Source of the DNA: Bacteroidales bacterium
GTDB lineage: Bacteria > Bacteroidota > Bacteroidia > Bacteroidales > UBA10428
Direction of reading: 5' to 3'
NCBI GenBank assembly: GCA_016930375.1
Contig: JAFGGU010000011.1
Span: 58,326 to 122,325, forward strand
Length of the DNA: 64,000 nt
Within the stretch, counting starts at the first letter, position 1; the number at the start of each line of letters is the position of its first letter. Positions 1 to 9,236 of the stretch are shown here, one piece after another. The notes beneath the pieces are model-generated. The model was not told the origin of the DNA. It saw nothing but the letters and a program-made list of their open reading frames with translations, and did not search any database. Both the position numbers and the translations under genes were made by a program.

Positions 1-115
1 TGTTTACATCCGGGCTTCCGCAACCATTGCAGCGGTTCTTGTCCCGCAGATAAGCCAGACAAGTCCAGCAAATCATGCCGCACGGGGCTACCAGGGTTTT
101 GTCAACGGTCTCCAT
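1..115 (-). CDS. DUF3795-like cysteine-rich protein, N-terminal part, cut by window edge
   Basis: Reading the minus strand from an ATG at 113-115 gives 38 codons without a stop up to the window edge. They contain the pattern APCGMICWTCLAY followed by RCNGCG. Closely spaced cysteines (C12, C16, C19, then a CNGC pair) at the very N-terminus are the hallmark of the small DUF3795 family, which is thought to bind metal or FeS and has no assigned reaction. The start lies only 29 bases downstream of the stop of the next minus-strand gene, so the two may be co-transcribed. Only the beginning is present, so length and C-terminus cannot be judged. The family call rests on the cysteine pattern alone. 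Confidence 0.6.
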   Translation of the reverse strand, partial: METVDKTLVAPCGMICWTCLAYLRDKNRCNGCGSPDVN

Positions 116-144
116 TGAGTCACAGGTTCACCCGTCTTAATGCT

Positions 145-1410
145 TTAATAAAATATATATATACCGCTGCCACTGCTGCTTCCAAAGCGAGGATTTACCA
201 CATTGTTGTATATGGATCCGAAAGTATAAGTAAGCCCAAAACTTGTATAATACTCATATTGGGTCTCCAATTCCTTTCTTTGCAGAAGTATTTCTTCGGT
301 TGTTGCGCCTCCCTTAACCAAACCCAGTTGATTATGTAAAAATGAGATGCCACAGGATAAGTTGACAGACAATCCCTTGGCTATCCGCAGACTCATGTAA
401 CCATCCAATGAGACACTGTTTTTGGAAAAGTCATGAAGATAGTTTTCATATTCCAGGTTTATATCAATGGATCCCCATTTTTGAACAACTTCATAAGCAG
501 CAGAAAATGAATGAAGCCATAAATTATCCCCTGTCTTGTTATAAATTGTGGTATCCAGATACTGAACATGATTGAAACCGGCTTTGTAGAGCAACCGAAA
601 CTGTCTCCGGGTGGATTCTGAATAGGGGAACAGGTCATATTCAATTCCCGGCATAGTCCTTAATGAGATTTCCAGATTACTGTAGCTCGAAGAACCCAGG
701 TAGAGTGATCCGCCATAAGACCAGTGATCAGAGATGCTTTTAACAACCAAAGCATTAAATGATTTGGAATTGTTGTCGCTTGACACAGTTTCATCACCGA
801 TTTCAAACTTGTCATTGCTGTAGCTGTAATTCACATTCAGGTTGACTTTTAAATCCTCAGTAATCCTGTTGGCCGAAGCACTCATATATAAGTATTTTGA
901 TTTATAGGACTTCTGACCGCTGAAATATCCGCTTAGTGATGTCTTGAAAACCCAGCTGTTCCACTTATCGGTTGACACGGTCTCGGATAACGGCTCAGTG
1001 AAAGTAATCTTAATGTACTTTGAAAGTGGGGTTTTGGCAACATACCGCATAAGAGCCATTTTAAGGACTTCAACCTCTTTGGTCCTTATTCCTTCGGTGG
1101 TTTCATCAGGCGGGGCAACAAAGGAAACCGTGTCCTTCATACCGGCATACTCGTGCTGTCCGACCAGGAAGTAGGTATATTCCCAGCCTCCTGAACCTGC
1201 TCTCTGGTAGGTTGATATAATGTATACCCCGGCATCCTTAAGATCCCTGACATAGTTGATATACGGGATCTCTTTTCGGATATAATCGCTGGCATCCATG
1301 TACACGTTAAGAGCATCCTTTCGGAGGGTATCAGAAACAGATGTGGAATCCTGGGAAAATACCGTTAAAAATGAAGCACAAAGCAGTAAGGTCAGAAAAA
1401 CAAATTTCAT
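145..1410 (-). CDS. Secreted/outer-membrane beta-barrel-like protein of unknown function
   Basis: The 421-residue protein begins with a hydrophobic signal peptide (KFVFLTLLLCASFLTVFSQ) ending in a likely AFSQ-type cleavage site. The mature N-terminal 110 residues are mixed alpha/beta. From about residue 135 to the end the sequence alternates polar and aromatic residues in short strands (for example YLYMSASANRI, LKVNLNVNYSYS, SVNLSCGISFL), as in an outer-membrane beta-barrel. It ends in an aromatic residue (IYIFY), as many barrel proteins do. I do not recognise a named family. It is probably an outer-membrane protein, with no evidence for a substrate. The start is the first ATG before the signal peptide. 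Confidence 0.55.
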   Translation of the reverse strand: MKFVFLTLLLCASFLTVFSQDSTSVSDTLRKDALNVYMDASDYIRKEIPYINYVRDLKDAGVYIISTYQRAGSGGWEYTYFLVGQHEYAGMKDTVSFVAPPDETTEGIRTKEVEVLKMALMRYVAKTPLSKYIKITFTEPLSETVSTDKWNSWVFKTSLSGYFSGQKSYKSKYLYMSASANRITEDLKVNLNVNYSYSNDKFEIGDETVSSDNNSKSFNALVVKSISDHWSYGGSLYLGSSSYSNLEISLRTMPGIEYDLFPYSESTRRQFRLLYKAGFNHVQYLDTTIYNKTGDNLWLHSFSAAYEVVQKWGSIDINLEYENYLHDFSKNSVSLDGYMSLRIAKGLSVNLSCGISFLHNQLGLVKGGATTEEILLQRKELETQYEYYTSFGLTYTFGSIYNNVVNPRFGSSSGSGIYIFY

Positions 1411-1549
1411 AAGGCTGTCAGGATTAAAGGATTTTTCACAAAACGTATAATTACAGCCAATATATAAATTATTGACGACTTAATTCAATTTTAGGACAAA
1501 CTCTTATGCCTTCCCTTCAAGTCGTTATAATTAGGAAGTCGAATGAACA

Positions 1550-2239
1550 TCAATCAAATTGCAGTCCGCCGAGATTTTTAAAAAACACGGATGAGGCAAT
1601 CGAAATGGTAAGCAAAGCTCCGCCAACACCGATGTTGATGAAGAAAAAGGTCATGATGTCAATTTTAAACATGTACCCGATTCCAGCCATCAGGCATGAA
1701 ATTGCATTTCCCATAAAGGCATACCTGATCACAAGTTGTATTCTGTCACCACTAAAGGCCGGAGCCATAAACGCGGATGAAACGCCGAGAAACAGGGTCC
1801 AGGCAAGCATATCAATGGATGTGGATAAGGAATAGGGATTTGCCTGCACGAAATGCTCCAATCCTTCAGTAGCGCCCCGGATGATATTCATTCGCACCAT
1901 ACTTAACTGAATGAAATAATGAAGGCTTGACAGGATGGCAAATGCAAGGCTGAAGAAAATGCCCAGTCTTACCAGGACCTTTTTCCCGGGAGGAACGAGC
2001 TCATAAAAACTGTTTATAAAAACAACAAACAAAGGCCCGAACATCAGCATGAGAAATCTGGCCAGGTGCTGAAAGAACTGGTTGTTGTTCTTAATATACT
2101 GGAGATAATCCGCATAATTGATCCAGTAAAACTGCGGAGATGTGAGGGAAATTAGTATATAGCTTAATAACCAGATAATAAAGATAAAGGCAATCGATAA
2201 AGAAGCCCAGTATCCGATTTTACAGGACAGCTTGTTCAT
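1550..2239 (-). CDS. Hypothetical multi-pass inner-membrane protein
   Basis: This 229-residue protein is almost entirely hydrophobic. It has about six predicted membrane helices (roughly residues 12-32, 60-80, 88-110, 140-160, 170-190 and 195-218) joined by short polar loops. No catalytic motif, cysteine cluster or recognisable family signature is visible. A 36-base gap separates it from the metallophosphoesterase upstream on the same strand, so the two may form a transcription unit. It could be a small sensor or transporter-like protein, but the sequence gives no reason to choose. Confidence 0.5.
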   Translation of the reverse strand: MNKLSCKIGYWASLSIAFIFIIWLLSYILISLTSPQFYWINYADYLQYIKNNNQFFQHLARFLMLMFGPLFVVFINSFYELVPPGKKVLVRLGIFFSLAFAILSSLHYFIQLSMVRMNIIRGATEGLEHFVQANPYSLSTSIDMLAWTLFLGVSSAFMAPAFSGDRIQLVIRYAFMGNAISCLMAGIGYMFKIDIMTFFFINIGVGGALLTISIASSVFFKNLGGLQFD

Positions 2240-2274
2240 ACTGACAAATATAGAATATCTTGCAGAAAACCCGG

Positions 2275-3414
2275 TTAATTATTTTCTGTGTTCCTTACAT
2301 TAATCCTGACGATTTCGGATCTGGTTCCCAGCCTGATGGGAGCCCCCCACAATCCCAGGCCTGATGATACATAAGAGTGCGTATTGCCCGATCGCCTGTA
2401 TCCGTATCCCTGCTCGTAGATTAAGGATACGAATTTATTAAAGGGGAAGATCTGTCCGTCATGGGTATGCCCCGACAGGTGAAAATCAATCTGGTTATCA
2501 ATGGATTCCTTAATACTCAGGGGCTGGTGATCAAGTACGATCTTCGGCAGATCCGATTGCATTCCGTCTAAAATGGCATGCAAAGGCTTACGGTTCTTAT
2601 TTGTTAAATCATCCCGGCCGATGAGTACCAACCGGTTACCAACAGTTATCGCCGTGTCACGTAATACCTGAATGCCTGACCTTTTCATAAAATCCAGCGC
2701 CTGGTCGATCCCTGCATAGTAATCATGGTTCCCCGGCACCGCATATACGCCATAGGTGGCTTTCAGTTTGCGAAGCTCCTTATCCATTTCCTGGGTTAAT
2801 ACAGCCCGGTAGCTGTGATCAATAATATCACCGACCAGCAGGATGAGATCAGGTTTCTGTTCATTGATGAGCTCCACCCATTTAACCAGCCTTCCTTTTC
2901 TGACAACGTTACCCAAATGAATATCGCTGGCTGCTATCAGGACAAGATCCCCGGACTGTCCTGAATTCTTTCCGGATCCGAGATTCAAATGAACCACGCT
3001 GGGATTGGAAAAACGGGCAAATCCAATGAGCGACAGAGCAGTTAATGCTGCCAGCACCATACCAAAATAGATCAGCTTGGCTAATGCATAGTGGGTAACC
3101 ACCCATTCCGGAAAAATATTGAAGTAATGATGGGCCAGTCGAAGCATATCCCCCAGCAAAGCGGCCGTCAGCATGAAAATGAAAAGGATCATAAAATAAC
3201 CGCCGGCTTGCTCAAAAACCATTGTCAGCCATGCCGGCAATCTGTTTCCAAGAAAGATGGCCAGAAAAACAGAAAGGGAGGCAACCAGGAAAATAAAAGC
3301 ATACATCATGTGAACCCAGAACCTGTCAGGGAGTGCTTGCCAGCCACGAATGAACAGGTAACTGTTCAGCGCGATAAAAACGGAAAGAATGATGAGAAAA
3401 CGAAAGAGATTCAT
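2275..3414 (-). CDS. Membrane-anchored calcineurin-like metallophosphoesterase (YkuE/YaeI type)
   Basis: The 379-residue protein has four N-terminal membrane helices (about residues 5-130), then a calcineurin-like phosphoesterase domain. All metal-binding motifs are present: ASDIHLG, LLVGDIID, VPGNHDYY, LDHQP and LSGHTHDGQ. In this family they bind a two-metal centre that hydrolyses phosphate esters. YaeI/YkuE relatives act on lipid-linked or cell-envelope substrates, which fits the membrane anchor. The domain probably sits on the outer face of the membrane, but topology is inferred. Upstream lie an octamer repeat array and an NmrA-like gene on the same strand. The physiological substrate is not evident. 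Confidence 0.85.
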   Translation of the reverse strand: MNLFRFLIILSVFIALNSYLFIRGWQALPDRFWVHMMYAFIFLVASLSVFLAIFLGNRLPAWLTMVFEQAGGYFMILFIFMLTAALLGDMLRLAHHYFNIFPEWVVTHYALAKLIYFGMVLAALTALSLIGFARFSNPSVVHLNLGSGKNSGQSGDLVLIAASDIHLGNVVRKGRLVKWVELINEQKPDLILLVGDIIDHSYRAVLTQEMDKELRKLKATYGVYAVPGNHDYYAGIDQALDFMKRSGIQVLRDTAITVGNRLVLIGRDDLTNKNRKPLHAILDGMQSDLPKIVLDHQPLSIKESIDNQIDFHLSGHTHDGQIFPFNKFVSLIYEQGYGYRRSGNTHSYVSSGLGLWGAPIRLGTRSEIVRINVRNTENN

Positions 3415-3419
3415 GGGAG

Positions 3420-3451
3420 GTGATTAGGTGATTAAGTGATTAGGTGATTAA
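3420..3451. repeat. GTGA-type octamer tandem array (4 units)
   Basis: Four perfect 8-base steps alternate GTGATTAG and GTGATTAA, followed by a degenerate unit GTAATGAA. The array fills the gap between the stop of the NmrA-like gene and the start of the metallophosphoesterase. Read on the coding (minus) strand it offers TAA stops in changing frames. It belongs to the same GTGA-headed repeat family found at eight other places in this window. Confidence 0.85.
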
Positions 3452-3469
3452 GTAATGAAATAGTCATGA

Positions 3470-4129
3470 TTATTGCTTTTTCTCAGAAATGATGGGGGCT
3501 TTTCTGATATATTCGGCGTTTTCGAGACAATCAACCATGAATTTGGCTACTGCTTTTCTGCTGATGAATGATGTATGCTTATCGCTTTTGGCTATGGCCA
3601 ATCCCTTTACTTCATCCTTATCGGTCAACCCAACCGGGCGTACAATGGTCCAGTCGAGATCCGAGTCCTTCAACACCTTTTCCTGACCGTCATGATCGGC
3701 ATAAACATACTTCAGGCCTGTTAACCTGATCAATCCTTTCATGAGCAAAGGCATTCCTGCAAATGAATCTCCGGCTCCGGCTCCGGTTTGTACAATGATG
3801 CGCCGGATACCCATTTCATGCATCACCGTTACAGTATTTTGAATGCTGTCTGTCATCAGCGTCGGGGAATTTATGGGTTTTGCCCAGAGGCTCTCCGATT
3901 TCCGGGGATTGTTCAATGAACTTAAAACGGCATCACATCCTGCGGCAGCCTTTCTCACATCGTTAATGCTGACAGGAGTACCCTGTATCAGTTGGAGGTT
4001 GTCTGATTTTAGAATGATTTTCGAGGGATCCCGGACCAGCGCCCTGATAAGATATCCCTTTGACAGGGCATAATTCAAAACCTGCATGCCGGTTCTTCCG
4101 GTGGCACCCAATAATAATATAGTTTTCAT
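3470..4129 (-). CDS. NmrA/SDR-like NAD(P)-binding protein
   Basis: The 219-residue protein starts with a classical dinucleotide-binding loop (LLLGATGRTG, residues 5-14), followed by a strand ending in ALVRDP, typical of atypical short-chain dehydrogenases of the NmrA/NAD(P)H-binding type. A second recognisable block is IIVQTGAGAG and the late WTIVRPVGL motif, common to this family. There is no YxxxK active site in the classical position, so it may be a redox sensor or an isomerase/epimerase relative rather than a dehydrogenase. It lies alone between a serine hydrolase and a metallophosphoesterase on the same strand. The substrate is unknown. Confidence 0.75.
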   Translation of the reverse strand: MKTILLLGATGRTGMQVLNYALSKGYLIRALVRDPSKIILKSDNLQLIQGTPVSINDVRKAAAGCDAVLSSLNNPRKSESLWAKPINSPTLMTDSIQNTVTVMHEMGIRRIIVQTGAGAGDSFAGMPLLMKGLIRLTGLKYVYADHDGQEKVLKDSDLDWTIVRPVGLTDKDEVKGLAIAKSDKHTSFISRKAVAKFMVDCLENAEYIRKAPIISEKKQ

Positions 4130-4183
4130 TGTATTTTATATTCAGATAGTAACAACAAAGATAATGAAAGGTTGTTGCTGCTG

Positions 4184-5755
4184 CTATCTCTCCATTTCTC
4201 CGGCAATCACCGGCTGCGCCTCGCCAAATGCCATACTGGGTTGATACTCCACTGTTATTTTATTCCTGTTGAACTTACAGATGATTTTTTCCGAGTGGGG
4301 ACTTTCAATATAGCGCAATATTAGTTCCAGTGTGTTGTCATCTATCCAACTGTAGCAACCTGCGATTTTTTCAGGCGGAAGTCCGACATTGTGGGCTTTT
4401 GCCCCTTTTAATAGATTGGGACCGGTTCTGGTTGTTTCCGCTTCGATCCATTTGCCCGTACCGAAACTTATTTTGTAATCCTTGCCTCCCTCCTTCAGGA
4501 TGATATGGCATGTATCCCCCGTAAAATTGAAATTCAGGGTTTCCATCCCGGTGCCATTGGGCTTTAGCATAAAAGTTTTTCCTGATATCTCTGATATTAG
4601 AGGAGAATCAGCGCTTTTCTCAGGAAGAGGAAGGGCCAGGGATTTCAGTTTTTCCTGCAGGTTTTCTGTCATGGCGGAATTTATAGCCGGATTGATATCG
4701 CGTATAGCAGGCAGTAAGTATTTCCATACCAGGTTTATCTCATCCTGCATATCGGGTGTTTCTGCCTGGATGGCAATCACTGCATCCTGATCGGGCATAA
4801 CAATGATATACTGTCCATAGGCGCCGTCAGCCCTGAAGGCATTATAACGACAGCGCCAGAACTGATAACAATACCCCTGTGCCCATTCGCTGCTGTCCTT
4901 CACCGATTGTGGAGCACCCGGTGCATTGTCAATTTTGAAACTGGTGGCCTCTTCAATCCAGGTTGCAGGCAGGATCTGCTTCCCGTTCCACATTCCTTTC
5001 TGCAGGAATAGTTGGCCGAATTTAGCCATATCTTCTGTCTTCACCCTCAGGCCCCATCCTCCCGTGTTGATACCAACCGGATCCACTTCCCAGTCGATCC
5101 CCTCAATAGCCAGGGGTTCAAACAACCTGGGTGTTAAGTAGTCAATCACCTTTTCCCCGGTAACTTTTTGTACAATGGCGGATAACATGTAAGTTGCCAT
5201 GGAATTGTAAAGGAACTTGGTACCCGGGTCATTGACAATCGGAGTTGAGAGGAATGCCCTTACCCAGTTGCTGTCGCTTGTAACAATCCTTGAAGTGGGA
5301 TCGGGATCCTGACCTGCCGACATCATGAGCAGGTCTTTAACCGTTAGATCAGCAAGGAATGGACTGACGGTATCGGGAAGATCTTCCGGAAAAAAAGAAA
5401 TAACCTTGTCATTTACGGTAAGTAGTTTCTCGCTCACAGCAAAACCCACAGCCGTAGATGTAAAACTCTTGCTGGTAGAATAGAGCGTATGTTTAAGATC
5501 GGGCCCGTAAGGATTCCACCAACCCTCTGCAATTACTTTCCCGTGACGCAGGAACATAAAGCTATGGAATTCGTTCCGGCTTGCGGCTGCTGCTTCCAGA
5601 AAAGCAATTATGCCCTCTGAGGATACACCTTCAGCTTCAGGGATACTGCGCGGAAGGGAGGTTATTGGTTTAATTTCCGGTGCATTTTTACAGGCACTGA
5701 ACAGGAAAAGCAGCAGTACAACTGCATACGGGATCTTTCTGAGCGCGATTTTCAT
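4184..5755 (-). CDS. Serine hydrolase, beta-lactamase class C-like lipoprotein
   Basis: The 523-residue protein has a lipoprotein signal with lipobox FSAC (Cys22), so it is probably anchored in the periplasm. A class C beta-lactamase/penicillin-binding-like domain covers about residues 35-360. The SxxK nucleophile is STSK (Ser93, Lys96), and a candidate second motif is YNS in FLYNSMATYML. A beta-rich C-terminal domain (about 385-523) follows, as in many esterase or D-aminopeptidase relatives. The family includes esterases, DD-peptidases and peptidases. True beta-lactamase activity is not implied. The neighbours do not point to a substrate. Confidence 0.8.
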   Translation of the reverse strand: MKIALRKIPYAVVLLLFLFSACKNAPEIKPITSLPRSIPEAEGVSSEGIIAFLEAAAASRNEFHSFMFLRHGKVIAEGWWNPYGPDLKHTLYSTSKSFTSTAVGFAVSEKLLTVNDKVISFFPEDLPDTVSPFLADLTVKDLLMMSAGQDPDPTSRIVTSDSNWVRAFLSTPIVNDPGTKFLYNSMATYMLSAIVQKVTGEKVIDYLTPRLFEPLAIEGIDWEVDPVGINTGGWGLRVKTEDMAKFGQLFLQKGMWNGKQILPATWIEEATSFKIDNAPGAPQSVKDSSEWAQGYCYQFWRCRYNAFRADGAYGQYIIVMPDQDAVIAIQAETPDMQDEINLVWKYLLPAIRDINPAINSAMTENLQEKLKSLALPLPEKSADSPLISEISGKTFMLKPNGTGMETLNFNFTGDTCHIILKEGGKDYKISFGTGKWIEAETTRTGPNLLKGAKAHNVGLPPEKIAGCYSWIDDNTLELILRYIESPHSEKIICKFNRNKITVEYQPSMAFGEAQPVIAGEMER

Positions 5756-5820
5756 ACTATCAGGATTGTTTTTTATATATGGAGAAATTCTTCAATAAAG
5801 ATAATTAATATATCTACACC

Positions 5821-5951
5821 GTTCACCGTTCACCGTTCACTGTTTACTGTTTACTTTTTACTGTTTACTGCTACTGCTACTGCTACTGCCGCTGCTACTG
5901 CCACTGCTACTGCCACTGCTACTGCCACTGCCACTTCCACTGCTACTGCTT
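5821..5951. repeat. Compound tandem array: GTTCACC/GTTTACT heptamers then GCNACT hexamers
   Basis: Positions 5821-5869 hold seven heptamers that drift from GTTCACC to GTTTACT. Positions 5870-5951 hold hexamers, mainly GCTACT and GCCACT. On the minus strand these read as GTGAACG/GTAAACA-type heptamers and GCAGTA/GCAGTG hexamers. The array touches the stop codon of larA (5952-5954) and fills most of the 196-base gap to the serine hydrolase. No conserved spacer is present, so it is not a CRISPR. Confidence 0.9.
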
Positions 5952-7184
5952 CTACCTCACCAGCATACTCGCGTTCCTTATCACTGCAACACTGCCCTTC
6001 TCATTATCAATGAACCGCTGTACATCGTCTTTTGTAATCTTGTTAACGCCCAATGTTTTACAGGTTGCAAAATCTAGCGAGGTTAGCATGTGAATTCGGA
6101 TACGCTGTGTTTTCAGCATCATGGACAATGCCGTGCCGCCATTTCCTTCGTATTTCTTCTCGAGCATATCGTAGGCCGCTTCAAAACCCCCTGCTTCAAG
6201 ATATTTCATAAAATAATCCGAAGCGATTTTATCGATGCATTCCGACAGGATTACCAGTTGACCTCCATCCCTGACAAACGCTGCAGCATGATGTATGGAT
6301 TTATGCGCCTGAATGAAATTAATGTCTTTCGGATAGCCTCCGCTTGAAGCAATCACCAGATCATAGAACTCCCCGGAATCCTGCCTGTAATAGCTGTCAT
6401 GTATTTTGCAGGCGGCTACAAAATCATCATAACTGTTCCCGATGATCAACCGGCATACTTTACCCGATGCATTCAGGATACCATGAACTGAGATCCTGGG
6501 GGGAAGCCAGGTGTCGATTTCCTTCAGGTCTTCCGCAACCGGATTCCCCTCCAAATTGCCGGGCTGGCATCCGGAAGACAGCGAACGGTTCGACCTGTCA
6601 AGGAAAAGTCCGTGATTGTGATAAATGGCATCCCGTGATCCCAGTCCAGGAAAGAGCAGTTTTCTTCCCCCTCCGTAACCCGCGAAATAATGGTGCGAAA
6701 TGCTGCCAAAAGTGATCAGCAGTGTGCTGCTGAGCAAATCCTTCCTGGCCGTCACAGGGGTACCCCGACTGGAAGTTCCAAGTACCTGAAAGGCCTTGTC
6801 ATCCTTACAATCATGATGAACAAAGCGGAAATATTTATAAATATCTCCATAGCTGCTGATACTTTCCTCTTCGGTTTGCCGGGGATGTGTACCATAGGCG
6901 ATATAAAAACAAATGTTTTCCCGGGCGGCACCCTGCTGAAATAATGCATCTGTTATCCAGGGCAGGAATTCCGGGTATCCGCATAAACGCGTTTTATCTG
7001 ACACCACGACAGCTACGCGCTGGTATTTCGCGGCATCACCTGGCAGGTAATGAAGCAAATCATTTATAAAAGCTTCTTTACTGATATCGTATTCAGGTTC
7101 CCGGATTTCGGAAAGCACTGCTTTGGATGGCAGTGCGAAGGATTTAAGTTCATGTCCGTATTTCAGATCAACAGTCAGATCCAT
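5952..7184 (-). CDS. larA: LarA-family nickel-pincer racemase/epimerase (DUF2088)
   Basis: The 410-residue protein has the lactate-racemase motifs in order: SDKTR (62-66), GTHPRQT with His100, SHHYF with His165, the glycine-rich GYGGGRKLLFPG with Lys175, and His191. Compared with characterised LarA (His108, His174, Lys184, His200), the spacing is offset by a constant 8-9 residues. Lys175 is therefore the expected attachment point of the nickel-pincer cofactor. LarA relatives racemise or epimerise lactate and other 2-hydroxy acids, and the substrate here is open. The gene sits 9 bases after a methyltransferase. No cofactor genes (larB, larC, larE) are in the window. A repeat array begins at its stop codon. 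Confidence 0.85.
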   Translation of the reverse strand: MDLTVDLKYGHELKSFALPSKAVLSEIREPEYDISKEAFINDLLHYLPGDAAKYQRVAVVVSDKTRLCGYPEFLPWITDALFQQGAARENICFYIAYGTHPRQTEEESISSYGDIYKYFRFVHHDCKDDKAFQVLGTSSRGTPVTARKDLLSSTLLITFGSISHHYFAGYGGGRKLLFPGLGSRDAIYHNHGLFLDRSNRSLSSGCQPGNLEGNPVAEDLKEIDTWLPPRISVHGILNASGKVCRLIIGNSYDDFVAACKIHDSYYRQDSGEFYDLVIASSGGYPKDINFIQAHKSIHHAAAFVRDGGQLVILSECIDKIASDYFMKYLEAGGFEAAYDMLEKKYEGNGGTALSMMLKTQRIRIHMLTSLDFATCKTLGVNKITKDDVQRFIDNEKGSVAVIRNASMLVR

Positions 7185-7193
7185 GAGCTTCCT

Positions 7194-8024
7194 TTATCTT
7201 TTTATGGCATTGATCAATACAAAAGGAATACTGAGTTTCATCCCTCCCAGCATGCGAGATTTCTCATTTAAACGCAATTCAACCTCTTCAAACACAGGTT
7301 CAACTTTATCCGCAGGCAGGAGCTTTTTCCAGGAATCCATGAAGGCCAGCCGGATAAAGGAATGATTCAGCATGGCGCTTCCATCCGTGAATTTATAACA
7401 AAACTGATCATGTTCCAGATCCTTAAGAACAAAGCTATTCTCCCGCAACAGGAAAAGGATCTCGTCAAGAGGCCGCCTCTTCTCATAGATATGTTGCCGC
7501 ATCAGATCGATTTCCCGGCTCATGTGCATCTCCTCCAAAACGGCTTCCAGTTCCGCATAAAATTCAACCATGCTTTTATCCAGGTTCAGGGTTTGGACAA
7601 ATTGTCCGCCTGTCTTTATAATCCTTGAGCATTCCGATAAAACCTTACCCATATCACTTACATTATTGATGCCGTTGTTACTGACGATCAGATCAACCGA
7701 ATGGTTTTCGAGTGGTATGGATTCGGCATGCCCTTCAATGATCCTGATATTGGAGATGTTAAAATAGCTGATCTTCCTTTGAACCCGTCTGATAGCATCC
7801 TTCCAGGGATCAATGCCATACACAGTAGTACTTTCACCAAGCCGCTGGGCCAGCTCAATCAGGGGAAAACCTGACCCGAACCCGATATCAAGGGCTGTGA
7901 TACCGCGTTTATACTCAATTTTATCAAGCAGTTTTAAACCGAAGGGCGCTGACCAGATGGGCCATTCATCATAAAAATCAACCATCGTGGTTAGGTCAAA
8001 GCTCCCGTTAAGGTACTTTTTCAT
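7194..8024 (-). CDS. Class I SAM-dependent methyltransferase
   Basis: The 276-residue protein carries the SAM-binding motif I ALDIGFGSGFPLIELA (about residues 45-60), an acidic motif II at YGIDPW, and the post-motif region LIVSNNGINNV. These define a class I (Rossmann-fold) methyltransferase of the UbiE/Methyltransf_11 type. The roughly 100 C-terminal residues are helical and probably make the substrate pocket. It is directly upstream of larA (9-base gap) and probably co-transcribed. Whether it acts on the same metabolite, or has any link to LarA, is not shown. The substrate is unknown. Confidence 0.8.
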   Translation of the reverse strand: MKKYLNGSFDLTTMVDFYDEWPIWSAPFGLKLLDKIEYKRGITALDIGFGSGFPLIELAQRLGESTTVYGIDPWKDAIRRVQRKISYFNISNIRIIEGHAESIPLENHSVDLIVSNNGINNVSDMGKVLSECSRIIKTGGQFVQTLNLDKSMVEFYAELEAVLEEMHMSREIDLMRQHIYEKRRPLDEILFLLRENSFVLKDLEHDQFCYKFTDGSAMLNHSFIRLAFMDSWKKLLPADKVEPVFEEVELRLNEKSRMLGGMKLSIPFVLINAIKR

Positions 8025-8096
8025 GGAATAATGGCGGTTTTCTGCCCCTAAAAGTACAAATTAATTGCTTAGGTTTTTTGGTAAGCCTGCCAGGCT

Positions 8097-9236
8097 CTAT
8101 TCAATCACTGAATTGGTGACCACGCACCGGGTATCACTGTGCATGGATATTCCGGGATAGGAAGGATACCATGAACCGCCGGTATTGTTCCGAATAACCG
8201 AATTGTCGATTCGGATATCTCCCGAATGGTCATTGGTCACAAAAAAAATGGCCGAACCATGGGCATTCACTTTATTGTGCTCTATAAGCGTACCCAGAAT
8301 GGTCAGCGACATGGTGTTGCCATCGTTATAAATGGCACCGCCGCTTCCTCCGCCGGGAGTTCCTGACTGTGCCGGATTGGCGCCGTTTCCAATGGCGCGG
8401 TTATGTGAAAACAGGCTGTTTATGATGGCCCATGATACCCCAATGCTGCTAATCCCGCCTCCGTTCGCACCAAAATTGCCATATCCCTCGGCTCCGCCAA
8501 AGGTGCTGTTCACAACATAAACCGGTTGATTGTTGTATTGACTGAATACGCGGACAGCTGCGCCTCCCACATCGGGACCCAGGCTGTCGCAGGTATTGTT
8601 GAAAAAACGGCAGTTTACGATTTTGAAACGTCCTCCCCTAACCCAGATTGCGCCTCCGCCGTCATATTCATCCTCGCTTCGCGAATTGCCGTCAGCAAAA
8701 GTAAGATTCTGAACGGTAAGCCGGGGATGATCCTGGTCCTGGCAATGTGAAGTCGTCCAGTGTTGATCCTGGTCACATGTATTCATATAGAGTATCCGGG
8801 TTGTGCCACCCCCGCTGAGGGTGACCAGGCCATTCCCGTCTATCACGATATCGGGATTGGCATCATTGAAAACCCTGGCAGGCCTGTCAAGTGTGATAGT
8901 AACCGGATCGGGGCCGCAGTTGAACACGATCTTCCCGCCCTGTGCCACTGCTTCAATAAAAGCATCACAATTGCAGCTTTCAGGCGTGCCATCCCCGATA
9001 ATATGATCCGGAACAGAAATATCTTCCGGTCCGGCCTCCAGGGGAACCGGAGAATCACCGTCGGGATTTCCCGCCGGTGGTCCGTCTTCGGGATTGGCCA
9101 ACGGATTGTGAAACTCGGAATAGGGCTTGTCCTTATCGGCCTCGCAGCCTGTGCTTATTGCTGCAATAGCCATACCTGCGGACAAAATAATCCAGACACC
9201 GGTCAACATCCGGAATTTTAATGTGTCAGGCTTCAT
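8097..9236 (-). CDS. Right-handed beta-helix lipoprotein
   Basis: The 379-residue protein has a signal peptide ending in a lipobox-like ISTGC, then a proline/glycine/aspartate-rich linker (about residues 35-75). The domain after it has the spaced pattern of a right-handed parallel beta-helix: VFNDANPDIVIDGNGLVTL, LTVQNLTF, FKIVNCRFFNNT, AIINSLFSHNRAI, LTILGTLIEHNK and IRIDNSVIRNN, each turn about 25-30 residues. Such proteins include polysaccharide lyases and cell-surface adhesins. No lyase catalytic site is apparent, and the protein ends right after a helix turn without a sorting domain. It may be a surface or polysaccharide-binding protein. A 6-base palindrome lies just after the stop. Confidence 0.7.
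   Translation of the reverse strand: MKPDTLKFRMLTGVWIILSAGMAIAAISTGCEADKDKPYSEFHNPLANPEDGPPAGNPDGDSPVPLEAGPEDISVPDHIIGDGTPESCNCDAFIEAVAQGGKIVFNCGPDPVTITLDRPARVFNDANPDIVIDGNGLVTLSGGGTTRILYMNTCDQDQHWTTSHCQDQDHPRLTVQNLTFADGNSRSEDEYDGGGAIWVRGGRFKIVNCRFFNNTCDSLGPDVGGAAVRVFSQYNNQPVYVVNSTFGGAEGYGNFGANGGGISSIGVSWAIINSLFSHNRAIGNGANPAQSGTPGGGSGGAIYNDGNTMSLTILGTLIEHNKVNAHGSAIFFVTNDHSGDIRIDNSVIRNNTGGSWYPSYPGISMHSDTRCVVTNSVIE

Noticed and set aside
5821..5951. CRISPR-like array
   Set aside because: Units are 6-7 bases with no unique spacers, so it is a simple tandem repeat.
8084..8096. Terminator at the AGCCTG-C-CAGGCT palindrome after the beta-helix gene
   Set aside because: The central gap is one base and no T-run follows on the coding strand, so a stable terminator hairpin is unlikely.
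8760..9221. Coding region on the plus strand opposite the beta-helix gene
   Set aside because: Its residues show no domain or signal, while the minus-strand reading has a signal peptide and regular helix turns.
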